Translations under genes and position numbers: made by a program
Notes under the pieces: generated by a model
Seen by the model: only the letters and a program-made list of their open reading frames with translations
Database searches by the model: none
What the model was told of the DNA's origin: nothing
Part shown: positions 36,201-48,200 of the stretch, one piece after another
How the letters are laid out: each line of letters begins with the position of its first letter
Position numbering within the stretch: the first letter of the stretch is position 1
Source: Symbiodinium natans
Taxonomy: Eukaryota; Sar; Dinophyceae; Suessiales; Symbiodiniaceae
Direction: 5' to 3'
Assembly: GCA_905221605.1 (NCBI GenBank)
Contig: CAJNDS010000891.1
Location: forward strand, 205,922 to 269,921
Length of the DNA: 64,000 nucleotides

Positions 36201-39200
36201 CCTGCCTGAAGGCTCCAATGCATCTCCTTTTTGGGTTTAGGGTTTAGGGTTCAGGGTTTAGGGCTTAGGGGTAGTTCTAGGGGGTTACAGTGTATTACTC
36301 CAAACAGGTGCTACGGTAGGAACCTTTAGGCAAGCACTCAAGCCGAAAAAAAGTTAACCCTTAAACCCTAAGCCCTTTTCAACTCTTATAAACCCTTAAA
36401 CAAACCCTAAATCCTTAAAAATCGTTTAAGCGCGAAGAAACCCCTTTAATCCCAGATAAGACCCCTATTTAAACCCTAGACCCTAGACCCTAGACCCTAG
36501 ACCCTAGACCCTAGACCCTAGACCCTAGACCCTAGACCCTAAACCCTAAACCCTAAACCCTAACCCCCCCCCCCCCCCCCCCTTTGCCAAAGAACGAACC
36601 GGAGGCCCTCCGCCAGTCGGCGCGGCCGCGGAGGTGGCGCCGAAGGCGCCCGCGGCGCTGCGTAGGCGGTCCTGGGTTGTTGGTTTGGTTTAGGGTTTAG
36701 GGTTTAGTTTAGGTTTAGGGTTTAGGTTTTTTAGGGTTTAGGGTTTAGGGTTTAGGGTTTAGGGTTTAGGGTTTAGGGTTTAGGGTTTAGGGTTTAGGGT
36801 TTAGGGTTTAGGGTTTAGGGTTTGGGGTTTGGGGTTTGGGGTTTGGGGTTTGGGGTTTGGGGTTTGGGGTTTGGGGTGTAGGGTTTAGGGTTTGGGGTTT
36901 GGGGTTTAGGGTTTAGGGTTTAGGTTTCACAAGGGATCACAAGTGTTTCGGGTTTAGGGTTCAGGGTCTAGGGTCTACTTGGAGGTTCATGGTACTTAGT
37001 AACCAATTTTAACTGTACTTATAACCCAAATTATAACTCTAGTAGGGCACTTAAGCGGCTTATAAGTGCAGTTATAAAGTACAGTTATCCTAAACCCTAA
37101 ACCCTAAACCCTAAAACCTAAAAGTACAGTTATAATTGGTTAATAAGTACCATGAACCTTCAAGTAGGGTGGATGCAAGAGCCAGCTTTGGCTGTATCCG
37201 TCTCGGCGGCTGAAAGTTGCTGCCGAGGTCCCGCTCGACTAGTCGGTTTGGGGTTTAGGGTTTAGGCTTAGGGTTTAGGGTTTCGGGTTTAGGGTTTAGG
37301 AGCTCAGCCCTCCCACCCTGTCGAGGACCCTTCAACAAATCCATCAGCCCGAAAACAACCCGGAAGCCCCTGAAATACAGACCTTTCGCGCCTTGAACAT
37401 TTTGATTTTAAGAAGAAGTGCGCATATAACAAAAACAGATATCAATAAAATCATAAAGATAGATGATGACGATAATAATAATAATAATAACAATCACAAT
37501 ACCAATAATAACAATGAACGGGAATCATGAAGCAACAAATCAAGTCCTCTTCTTCGGCGTCCGCCTCGCGGCGCTCCCCGAACCTTGGCTTAGGGAGCCC
37601 ACTTGAAGGATCATGGTACTTATTAACCAATTATAACTGTACTTATAGCTGTACTTATAAGCCCCTTAAGCGTTCTAATAGAGTTATAATTTGGGTTATA
37701 AGTACAGTCATAATTGGTTACTAAGTACCATGAACCTCCAAGCAGGGACCCAGGCGGCGAATCAGGGGTTTGAAGGGCTTACCTGAAGGCTCCAAGGTAG
37801 TTCCTTCTTGAGGCTTAGGATTTCGTGTTTAGAGTTGAGAGTTGATAGGGTTTAGGGTTGAGGGTTTAGGGTTTTGGGCTTGGGGGGTTATAGTATACTA
37901 CCACAAAAAAAGGTACTATGAGTAGGGGAGTAGGGTTTAGGACTTATAGCGTTTAGGGATTCACTGGAATCCTTCATTGAGGCCCTGTGACCTTGTGCTT
38001 CAGCAGCGCCGGCACAGAACCATGTACCCCGAGGTTCTTGCACTGATGACTGTAGAAATTTAGCCCGCTGCAAGTTGGATGGCACCCGTGCCTGGGAGCA
38101 CGCTGCAACTCCACCACGCTGACTGCAGCTCCTTGGCAAGCCTTGCTGCTAACTGCAGCATCGCCGCGCTTGACTGCTTCAGCGATCTAGCCCTGAAGCT
38201 GTACTTCCTTCCGACTGCTCCGGTTGAAATTGCAACAAGATGGCAGTCGGCTGCAATCTGGGAGGCTGTATTTCCAAATTGAAACAAGAGGGCCCAACAT
38301 GTCGCCAATCTACGCAAACTCACCCGTCGTCCTCTTGCGACAAGTCGTCATCAAGGCTTGGGGGTTTAGGGGTTTGGGGTTTAGGGGTTTTAGGGGTTTT
38401 GGGGTTTTAGCGGTTTAGGGTTTTGGATTTAGGGGCTCAGGGGTGTAGGGGCTCAGGGGTGTAGGGGATAGGGTGTGGGCCTTCAGGGTCGAAAGGGGCT
38501 TCAGGGTTAAACCCTAAACCCTACTACAACACCCCTGAGGACAGATTCCATGAGATCGTTTGTGTGATTCAGTCAGGGCATTTGGAGCTTCTGAATGTGT
38601 AGCCCTGCCTTCTTCTCAGCATAGGCTAGCCAGACCCAAAGCTTTCTCAATGTTGGAAGCTCACTTACTCCTACCCTAGACCCTACATAACCCCAAACCC
38701 TGAACCCCCCAAAAAAAAACCCTAGACCCTATATAAACCCTAAACCCTAGAGACCCTATATAAACCCTAGAGACCCCAAGCCCTAGAGACACGGCAGCCG
38801 AGAGGCTCGGCCAATAGGCCGCGCACTGCTTGGAGCTCCTCCCAGGACACGGAGTGCAGCACGGAATTTGGGAGCGTTGAAGGCTTGGGCCCCAAAACCC
38901 CAAACCCTAAGCCCTAAACTCTATACACCCTATATGTATATATGTATATACCCTGCGTTTTAGGGTTTGAGGGTTTAGGGTTTGGGGTTTAGGGTTTTGG
39001 GTGTTGGGGTTTGGGGTTCCCCAGCTTCGTTGTCCAGCATCCTAAGGGAACTGCAGGTTAACCTTTGGATCAAGCAAGGATTACAATACCCCCCCCCCCC
39101 CCCCCCAACAGGTCAAAGGTTACCTGCTCCACGACTAAGACAGTGAAGGGCATGTAACATGTCCCACGGGCCTTTCGTAGAGACTCAGATGTCACGGTTC

Positions 39201-42200
39201 ATCTGGCAAGCAGGACTGGAAGTACAAAAACCCGCCACCCGCAAGAAACCCAAAAACACGCCCCAAACCCTAAACCCTAAACCCTAAACCCTAAACCCTA
39301 AACCCTAAACCCTAAACCCTAAACCCTAAACCCTAAACCCTAAACCCTAAACCCGCTCCGAGCAATCCCCACATCCTTGTACAGCCCGGCCCGGGCATAG
39401 GGTGGCACGTTGTAGGAGACCAAGCCTCTGCTACCTAAACCCTAAACCCTAACCCCTAAACCCTAAACGATACACCCTAAACCCTAAACCCTAAACCCTA
39501 AACCCTGAACCCTAAAACCTCTTGCTTGGGCCTTTTGTAAGGCTTAGGGCGAACGCCCGTAAAGGCCAGACCGTTTAGTTTACGGTTTGGGGTTTGGGGG
39601 TTAGGGTCGGAAAAACTACGAATAACATTCCTTGGGGTCCCCTTATAAGTTACAAGTATACAATAACAACCCCCCCAAACCCTATTCTAATTATCAAGGC
39701 CCCTATGTTGGTAGAAAGCACAGATCTAAGTAGGACAGAAGCTTCTTTCGAGGGTTTAGGGTCTGTGGGGTTTAGGGTTTGGGGTGTCGGCACCTCTGAA
39801 CCTTCCGCACTCAGCAAGGAATCATGAACTTCCAAGTACGGGACTTGGTGTTTAGGGTGATCCTCCACTTTGCGAAACCAAGATCAAAACCGGAAGGTCC
39901 ACCTCCTTCCCCCCAAGCCCTAAACCCTACACTAAACCCTAAAGCCTGAACCCTCAATTGCATGGGGGGTTTACGAAAATAGGGGACCCTTCATATCCAC
40001 CCCCCAAGTAGTAGGATCGGTACCCTAGTATCGTAAACTCCCATATGAGGGACCCACGGTGCTTAGGGCAATGAGAGGGTTCTTTGGTTTGGGGTGCGTC
40101 GGAAAGGGGCGGCTTTCAGGGGTTCCCTAAACCCTATAAGCCCTCTTTGGGTTCAGGGGCTAGGGTTTATCCCTACACCCCAAATCCTAAACTGACCTCG
40201 CATACCTCGCGCTTTGCGGCACTTTCTTTTGGGGTGTCTTAGAAACGGTGCCGTTCTCTACACCCCATAAGCCCCAGGGCTACCTCCCTCCCCCGCAGGC
40301 CCACACCCGACAGGCGCGAAAGCCCTCAACCGTGTAGGTAGTGGAAAAACAAACCAAAAAAGCACTTGAAAGCCCCAAAAGAAGCTAAACACCCAAACTA
40401 TGAGCAGCCCTAGAATACCACCCAAAAAACACTGAAAAGCCCCAAAAAGAGCCTCAAAGCCCCAAAACATGAGCAGCCAAGACGCATCCATAGCCGCGCC
40501 TTCATCGGAGCTTCTTGGGGCTTTCAGGGCTTTAAGGGCCTTTGAGGGCCTTTAAGGGCCTTCAAGGGCCTTTACCTTTCAGGCCTTTAAGGGCCTTTAA
40601 GGGCCTCTGAGTTCAGGTGCCTTAAGGGTTTTGAGGGCTTCGAAGGACTTTACGGGGCTTTAAGGCCTGTATGGGGTTTAGGGTTTAGGGTTTAGGGGCT
40701 TTAAGACCTGTATGGGCTTTACGCATCTAAGGGCGTAAGGGGCTTTAGGCGCTTGGAGGGCTTTATGGGCCAGGGGCTTCGAGTTCGGAAGTTGAGGGCT
40801 TTGGGATTGTACTTCCTTCTCTGGGGTGCCTGTGATGTCATGGGCCAGCTTTCGTCAAAGAGTTTAGGGATAAGGGTTTAGGGCATGAAAAAAAAGAGGT
40901 TAGCATACCAGAACATACTACACGAATTCTCTGTCGAAGTTAAAGGTACGACAACTGAAGGTGGGTCCATGAACTACACTTTGTGTCCGAAAGAAGTTGA
41001 CAAAGGGTTTGGGGAACCCTAACCCTAAACCCTAAAAACCCTAAACTCTACACCAGGATTCAGGTGGGTTTGGGGACGAGGAGCTCAAGTTATGTGGGAG
41101 GCGCCTTTTGGCCAAAATGGACTCGCTGGGATTGTTGGCCGCGTAGAGATACCTCACGTCAGGTCTAAGGTTTTAGGGCTCATGGTTTAGGGTTTAGGGT
41201 CTAGGGTGGTTTAGGGTCAACCCTCATATAGGCTCAACATAGCCCCAACAAAACCTCATGTGAGAAGGCCTTTTGGCCCGAGAACCCCGAACAAACAAAC
41301 CTTAGAGCCTGAGGGTTTAGGGGAAACATTCAACCGCAAACCCCATTGGAGCGCTGTTGGCGGGACTGGCGTCCTGCCGTGACCCTCCCACCACCCGAGC
41401 CTTGGCACGATGGAGCACTTCCCCGGTCAGTTTCGGAACGTCAACGGCTTTCGGGTCAAAAAGGTCTAGGGTTTGGGGTTTAGGGTTTAGGCCCCACTCT
41501 CGGGTGATGCTCGAAAACCCTACAAACACTCTTAACCCTAAAAACCCTCTAAGTCCTGTCAGCCCTAAACCCCTACCCTGAAACCCCCCTGCAAAGCCCT
41601 AAGCCTCAAACCTTAAACCAAAACCCCTTGAGCCCTACAAACGCAGTAAGCCCGCTGAGCCCCATAAGCCCTCCAAGCCCTATAAACCTTAAAAACCCCA
41701 AACCCCTAAACCCTGAACCCCTAAACCCCCCTAAACCCCTAAACCCCTAAACCACTAAACCCCTAAACCCCTAAACCCCTAAAACCCCTAAACCCCTAAA
41801 CCCCCAAAGCAAACCTCTAAACCCTGAACCCCTAAACCCCTAAACCCCCCTAAACCCCTAAACCCCTGAACCTCTAAACCCTAAACCCCTAAACCCCTAA
41901 ACCCCCCTAAACCCCTAAACCCCTAAACCCCCAAACCCCTAAACCCCCAAAACCCCTAAACCCCTAAACCCCCCTAAACCCTAAACCCCCTAACCCCATA
42001 AACCCCTAAACCCCTAATAAACAGGCCCTAAACCCCTAAACCCCTAAACCCCTAAACCCCTAAACCTCCAAACCCACTCTCTGGGTCCCCCTGCACATGC
42101 GGCAGGGCTCCGAGAAGCTGGTCTGGCCAGCACGACCCGAGGTTCCTCGTTGGGATTGGTTTTGGTGATGTCTTATTATTTTATTACGATTATTGTTAGT

Positions 42201-45200
42201 ACTATATATATATATGTATATACGTATGTTATCTATTTTTGTTGGGGGAGGGGTTAGGGTTGACAGGGTTGTAGGGTTTTGGTGTTGGTGAGCTTTTTTG
42301 GGGTTTAGGTTGACAGGGTTTTTAGGGCTTTGGCATTTTTGCTTTTTTGGGGGGTTGGGGGAGGGGGAGGCTTATGGGTGTATAGTGTTGACAGGGTTTA
42401 TCGGGATATATGGGTTAGAGGGTTTAGAGGGTTTAGGGGGTTTAGAGGGTTCATAGGGTTTAAAGAGTTTAGTGTACGTAGAGGCCTGTACTCGTATTCC
42501 TGCTTGGTGGGAGGGTCGGCGGGGGGGGGGGGGTGCGTGGAGGTTCCCTTTTTGGACTTAGGATGCTCATCATCAGGCATTTAAAAGGCGCCCAGATAAA
42601 GGCCTTGGTACCCGATGCCACGTACAGTTTATGGTTCAGGGTTCAAGGGCTTCAATGCCAACCCAAAAAACCCAAAACCCAAAACCCAAAACCCAAAACC
42701 CAAAACCCAAAGCCCAAAGCCCAAAGCCCAAAGCCCCCAAGCCCCAAGCCCCAAGCCCCAGACCCTACCACTGCTACACATACCCCTTAAAAAAACACTA
42801 AGCCCCTAAACCCTAAACCCTAAACCCTAAACCCTAAACCCTAAACCCTAAACCCTAAGCCCTAAACCCTCGACAAACCTTATGGCAACTTCTCTAATTG
42901 TGGCCCCTTCTTGGGGGTTGCTCTTGTAAGGCGGCCCGGGAGTTTAGGGTTTAGGCTTCAGGGTTTAGGGTTTAGGGTTTAGGGTTTAGGGTTTAGGGTT
43001 TAGGGTTTAGGAGAACCGGCCTTCTAATCCCTGAACTTGTAGCCGGAATACTTAAGTTGCAAGACCTAGAAGCCAACCTAGCGCCCCAGGAGAGTCTGCC
43101 CTAAGCCCTAACCCTAGCCCCTGCACCGCATGCAAGTCGGGATGGGGGAGGGCGAGGTCCTAGACCCCAACACCCAAATCCCCTAAGCCCCAACAAACTT
43201 ACGAGTCCTTGTGAACCCGACCCTAAACTCCAAACCCCAAACCCCAAACCCTAAACCCTGACCCTCACAATCCCTATGAACCATACACTAAACCCGCCCT
43301 AATCCATGAAGCCCTTAGGCCTTGAGCTTAGTTGCTGAGTACGCTGACACCCAAAAAAGTAACCTTTGAACCAAATGGTTGAAGGTTACCTACACAGCTA
43401 CTGACACAATGAAAACCTTTGAACCACAAGGTTGAAGGCTACCTACTCAGTACTCAGCTACTGACACAATGAAAACGAACCTAAACCCAAAACCCTAAAC
43501 CCTCAACCCCCCTCCACCCCTGAACCCGTGCTCAGTCGAGCCACCCCAGCGGCCGCCCAGGAAGCCACTCAGCCGTCCCGTGCCTGGGGAGGGTTTCGGG
43601 TTTAGGGTTTCGGGTTTCGGGTTTCGGCCCCAAACCCTTTCAGCTCGTCTGTCTGCCCTGTGCGCTCGAAGTCTTTGAATCTTGTCCGAGATCGTGTTTT
43701 GCACAGGGTTTCGCATTCGGCGTTGCAGGGCTTTACCTCCGGAGGCGCCAGCACTTGCGGACTAAAAAGCCTGAGCCCGATACCCTAACTGCACAAAGTG
43801 TCGAAACCATAAACCATGAGCTCTAAACGTACACTTCAACAAGAAGGCTGAAGTGCGACAGGTGCAATGCAGCGTCCACAGCAGAAGGCGCAAGACTAGC
43901 AACCAACAAAAACCCTAAAGCCTAAACCCTAAATGCCAGAATCCGAAGGGAAAGACTTTTGGGACCCACAAACCCAAACTAAAAGTCCCTTAAGGGCCCA
44001 TGTACCTATATGGTATACTTGGGCCCCAAGTACTCCCAAGAGATTCCTTGAGTATGCTCCCAATGTGTCCCTTATCTTCCTTAGAGGATCCTAAAAAGAA
44101 AAGGGCCCCGAAACCCAAGGGCACCACAACAGGGGTCCAAGGTAGTCCCTAGAAGAGGAGTGGTACCCACCTTTGGAGTAGACCCTGGAAAAAAAGTATA
44201 TACTTTTTAGGTATAAGTATCTATAGTAGGAGCCCAGAAACAAAAAAATTAAAGTATAGTACTCCAAAACCCAGGGTAGCCCGAATCCTCAACCCTGGGA
44301 GCAAAAAGACCTGCTGTGAAAACCCTTGCACCCCGCCCAGTAACCTAGGATCAAAAAGGGTGACCTTTTTTGCTTAAAGGGGTTTATAGGGGAACCTAGA
44401 GCCCCCAAAAAGGGAATAAGGGCACTACTGGGCATCCTAGCATAAAGCCACTAAATCCTGAGTCCTATAAACGTTGGTAGCCCAGTCACAAACTTGTAAC
44501 AGGCGCACCCTCTTTTCGGCTGGCTACTTTAGAAGGCAACCTTGAGCCAAATTCATGGGTTAAAGGGTGCAACTGGGCTACCAAGACCCTACACCCCAAC
44601 CTTGAACCCTTGAGCCCTAAAGCCCTAACACCCCCCCCCCCCCCTGCCCAACGGACCGGTCAGCCAAGCTACATCCCGAAATGGACCACAGCATCTGCAC
44701 CGAGCTCCTTAGCGCAACGTGCTACTGGAAGCCCAAAACCCTAAACCCTAAACCCTAAACCCTAAAACCCTAAACCCTAAACCTAAACCCTAAACCCTAA
44801 ACCCTAAAGGGGTTTGATTTAGAAACCATGGGTTTGGGATTTAGGGTTACGGGTTTAGGGTTCTCGAGCTGTCGGGCCCCTAAAAACCCTAAACCCTAAA
44901 CCCTAAACCCTAAACCCTAAACCTAAACCCTAACCCTAAAACCCTAAACCCTAGGGTGCTAGGGTTGAGGGTTTCAAGCCTCGGGCTTGGATCTTGAGCC
45001 TTTAAAGGGGGACCCCTTATACACCGCTTATATACCCGGTACAAGGCAAGGGCCCACACGTTAAAGGAGGTAAGGGACCATATTGAGGGTTAGGTTTAGG
45101 GTTTAGGGTTTAGGGTTTAGGGTTTAGGGTTTAGGTTTAGGGTTTAGGTTTAGGGGACTCTGGTCCCCAGAGCCCCACTAGGATGGCCATATGCCTGGCA

Positions 45201-48200
45201 TGCCTGACGCCTTTGCTTCGGAGGACGACGAAGGTCTTCTTCAGAAGCATTCTCTCTAGGGTTTAGGGTTTAGGTTTAGGGTTTGAGGGTTGAGGTTCTT
45301 CGGGATGCGCCAGCCGGGCCGCCATTTCGAGGAGGCAGCCAGTGCAGGGAGAGGTGCTTCGTGCAACCCCACCTCCCCCCCCCCCCCCCCCCCCAAACCC
45401 CAAACCCTAAAGCCCTTTGCCCTTTGCTGGTAGCCAACGTTCTAGAATTCGTCAGACATCAGGGGGCACCCCCACTGTGCATCATATACCTATAGGGGCT
45501 TAGGGGTTTGGGGTTTCAGGGGTTGAGGGGCTTAGGGGTTGGGGGGTTTAGGGCTTCACCCGAAGCACTTCAAGAACCCAAATCAAGCGTAAACCCAAAA
45601 CCCAGATCAACCCCCATATCAACCCTAAGCCCTAAACCCATCTCAACCCTAAACCCCAAGCCCTCAACCCTATACCCTAAGGGTCTTCGGGTCTTAAGGT
45701 CTTAGGGTCTTAGGGTCTTGGGGGCCCTTAGAACTCTGCCGATTCGAGCGTCGTTCTCAATGTACTTGTAGAAGGCAACGTACTGCGGATGCGGGGTCAT
45801 GTCACGCTCGAACCTCAAGGGTTTAGGGTTTAGGGTTTAGGGTTTAGGGTTTAGGGTTTAGGGTTTAGGGTTTAGGGTTTAGGGTTTATAGGGGCAGTCC
45901 CAGCAAAATAGTAGGTAGATGGAGCCCAGGTAGGGTTAATTGGGTTGAGGAGTTTCGGGTTTAAGGCCCTGACATCAATGGAAAGGCTACCCTGCAACTT
46001 ACTTCTCCTATAACCAGGGCAGAAACAAGGCTATGCTTCTCTGTTCCTACTCAATAAGGAAACCCAAAGAGTTGCAAGTTCAAGTGCTCCCGGTACGGTT
46101 CAGCTCTGCACCCCAACTTTCTACAGAACCTCGTATAGGATATTTAGGGGCAATACTCGGGGTATGGTATATTCAGGGCCCCCTGTCACGTTGCCTTTAG
46201 ATCTTTAATCCCCTCGTAAGTGCCCTTTCCTGGAACGTAATGTGAAGCTGTGAAACTCCCCCTTTCCCCCTAAACCCAAAACCCTAAACCCTGCCCTAAA
46301 CCCTAAAAACCCTAAAAACCCTAAAAACCCTAAAAACCCTAAAAACCCTAAAAACCCTAAAAACCCTAAAAACCCTAAAAACCCTAAAAACCCTAAAAAC
46401 CCTAAAAACCCAAAAAAAAGAACCCTATAAATCCTATAAACCCTATAAACCCAATAAACCCTAAACCCCCTAAACCCCCTAACCCCCCTCACCCCCCTAA
46501 CCCCCCTAAACCCCCTAACCCCCCTAAACCCCCCTAAACCCTAAAGCCTAAACCATCTTAATCCCAACGAAGACAACCTCTTGTGGCCAAGAACCTCAAC
46601 TACTTTATCACACCCGCCTGTGGACAGCAATGTTTGGGCTATAGTTCTGCAGGACTTCGGTTGCTAGACTGCAGTTTTTAGGTTTCTCCTAAACCCTAAA
46701 CCCTAAACCCTAAACCCTAAACCCTAAACCTCATCCCTCTAAGTCAGGTGGGTTTTGTAGGGGGGGGGGGGGGGGGGGGGCAGAGTGCCCGGGTCTCCAG
46801 CAGTAGCCGCATCGGATCGCCCGGGATGCCAAGGAGGCTGCACGGCCAGCCACACCTCAGGCTAGGGTTTAGGGTTTTTAGGGTTTAGGGTTTAGGGTTT
46901 AGGGTTTAGGGTTTAGGGTTTAGGGTTTAGGGTTTAGGGTTTAGGGTTTAGGGTTTAGGGTTTAGGGTTTAGGGTTTAGGGTTTAGGGTTTAGGGTTTGG
47001 GGTTTAGGGTTTGGGGTTTGGGGTTTGGGGTTTAGGGTTGTGGGAGGTTTAGGGTTGAGGGTTTAGGGTTCAGGGTTTTTGAGGGTTTAGGGCTTCGGGT
47101 TCAGGGTTCAGGGTTTAGGGTTGTAGGAGGTGTAGGAGGGTGTTACGGAGTCAAGGCTGTCGGCTGACAGACTGAAGGACAGAGGCCGCATCCATGTGCT
47201 TTTCGCCTGCCGAGTGCCCGGAACCGGCGCCGCCTGGCGGATAGTCGATCCTCAATTCCCTGAGGGTCCATGTGCCTATATAGTTCATACTTGGGCCTTA
47301 AAGGGGTTTAGGGTTTAGGGTTTAGGGGTAGCTTTAGGGCTCAAGTATAGGTACATGGACCCTTAGGCATTGGTTCCTTCACCTTGGTCAATGCGTGCGC
47401 CAGGGACCCGTAGCTCAGCATCTCAGCGTCGTCGGGCAGTCCTCGGCAGCGCCACGCATCGCGGCGTACGCATCGTGTCGTCGCATTCATTCCCTTGGGG
47501 CTTTAAGGCTTTGAGGGTTTAGGGTTTTGGGCTTTAAGGGTCTTGTTGAACACCCTCTGGTGCCCTTCTCACACCGGGTGCTGTGAGGCCATGCTGTTCT
47601 TCTCTAAACCCTGAACCTCAACCCCAACACAGCACCTCAACTTCGAAAGCTGAAAACCCTAAACAGGGGTTTAGGGTTAGGGTTTAGGGTTTAGGGTTTC
47701 GGGTTTCGGGTTTAGGGTTTAGGGTTTAGAGAGAAAACCCTGTGCCTCAAAATCATCCCTTCTTCATGACCCTACGCTTAAGCTGGCCATACCCTAAACC
47801 CTACACCCCGAACCCCCTCAACCTTAAATCTCGAGGCCCCAAAACGAACTGCTGGGCAGCACGGCATTCCCCTGGCGTCGGCCGCCAAGCAGCAACTGTG
47901 AGCCCATCGTCCGAATCCTCGAGTGCTTTACTGAGGCTTGCGTTCCCTAAACCCTAAACCCTAAACCCTAAACCCTAAACCCTAAACCCTAAACCCTAAA
48001 CCCTAAACCCTAAACCCTAAACCGGCCACCCCACTCTCTTGTCTTTTGGGGTAGGCGGGCGCTGGTCGAGCGCTCAGTGAGACCCTGCGAGGGAGCCCCA
48101 GGCGGGCGACCGAGCTGGCCTCCAGGCAGGCTTACCCTCCAGGCAGGCACAGGCCGAGACAGCAGTTGCTACTGTATTTTTTTTTACCTCATGTCCGCGC

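Noticed and set aside
40190-41000. Several short open minus islands (ENGTVSKTPQKK, FDESWPMTSQAPQRR)
   Set aside because: They fall between chlH exons 41103 and 39425, which join directly, so they are intronic unless another gene is shown.
41317-41529. Coding island DLFDPKAVDVPKLTGEV
   Set aside because: It sits between chlH exons 42095 and 41152, which join directly. No independent support for another gene.
43857-43895. chlH exon reading SAVDAALHLS before HGTAEWLPG
   Set aside because: The phase fits and GCAC is duplicated, but 44673-44707 (GADAVVHFGM) matches the family much better and also fits phase.
46205-46492. 95-codon frame rich in GFLGFL
   Set aside because: Translation of the CCCTAAAAA array.
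47179-47441. chlH exons reading IDYPPGGAGSGH and LSYGSLAHALTKV
   Set aside because: They resemble the YPPG region, but the real YPPGIGATG exon is at 59531 and these would be out of order. This also shows that open, splice-flanked islands arise by chance here.
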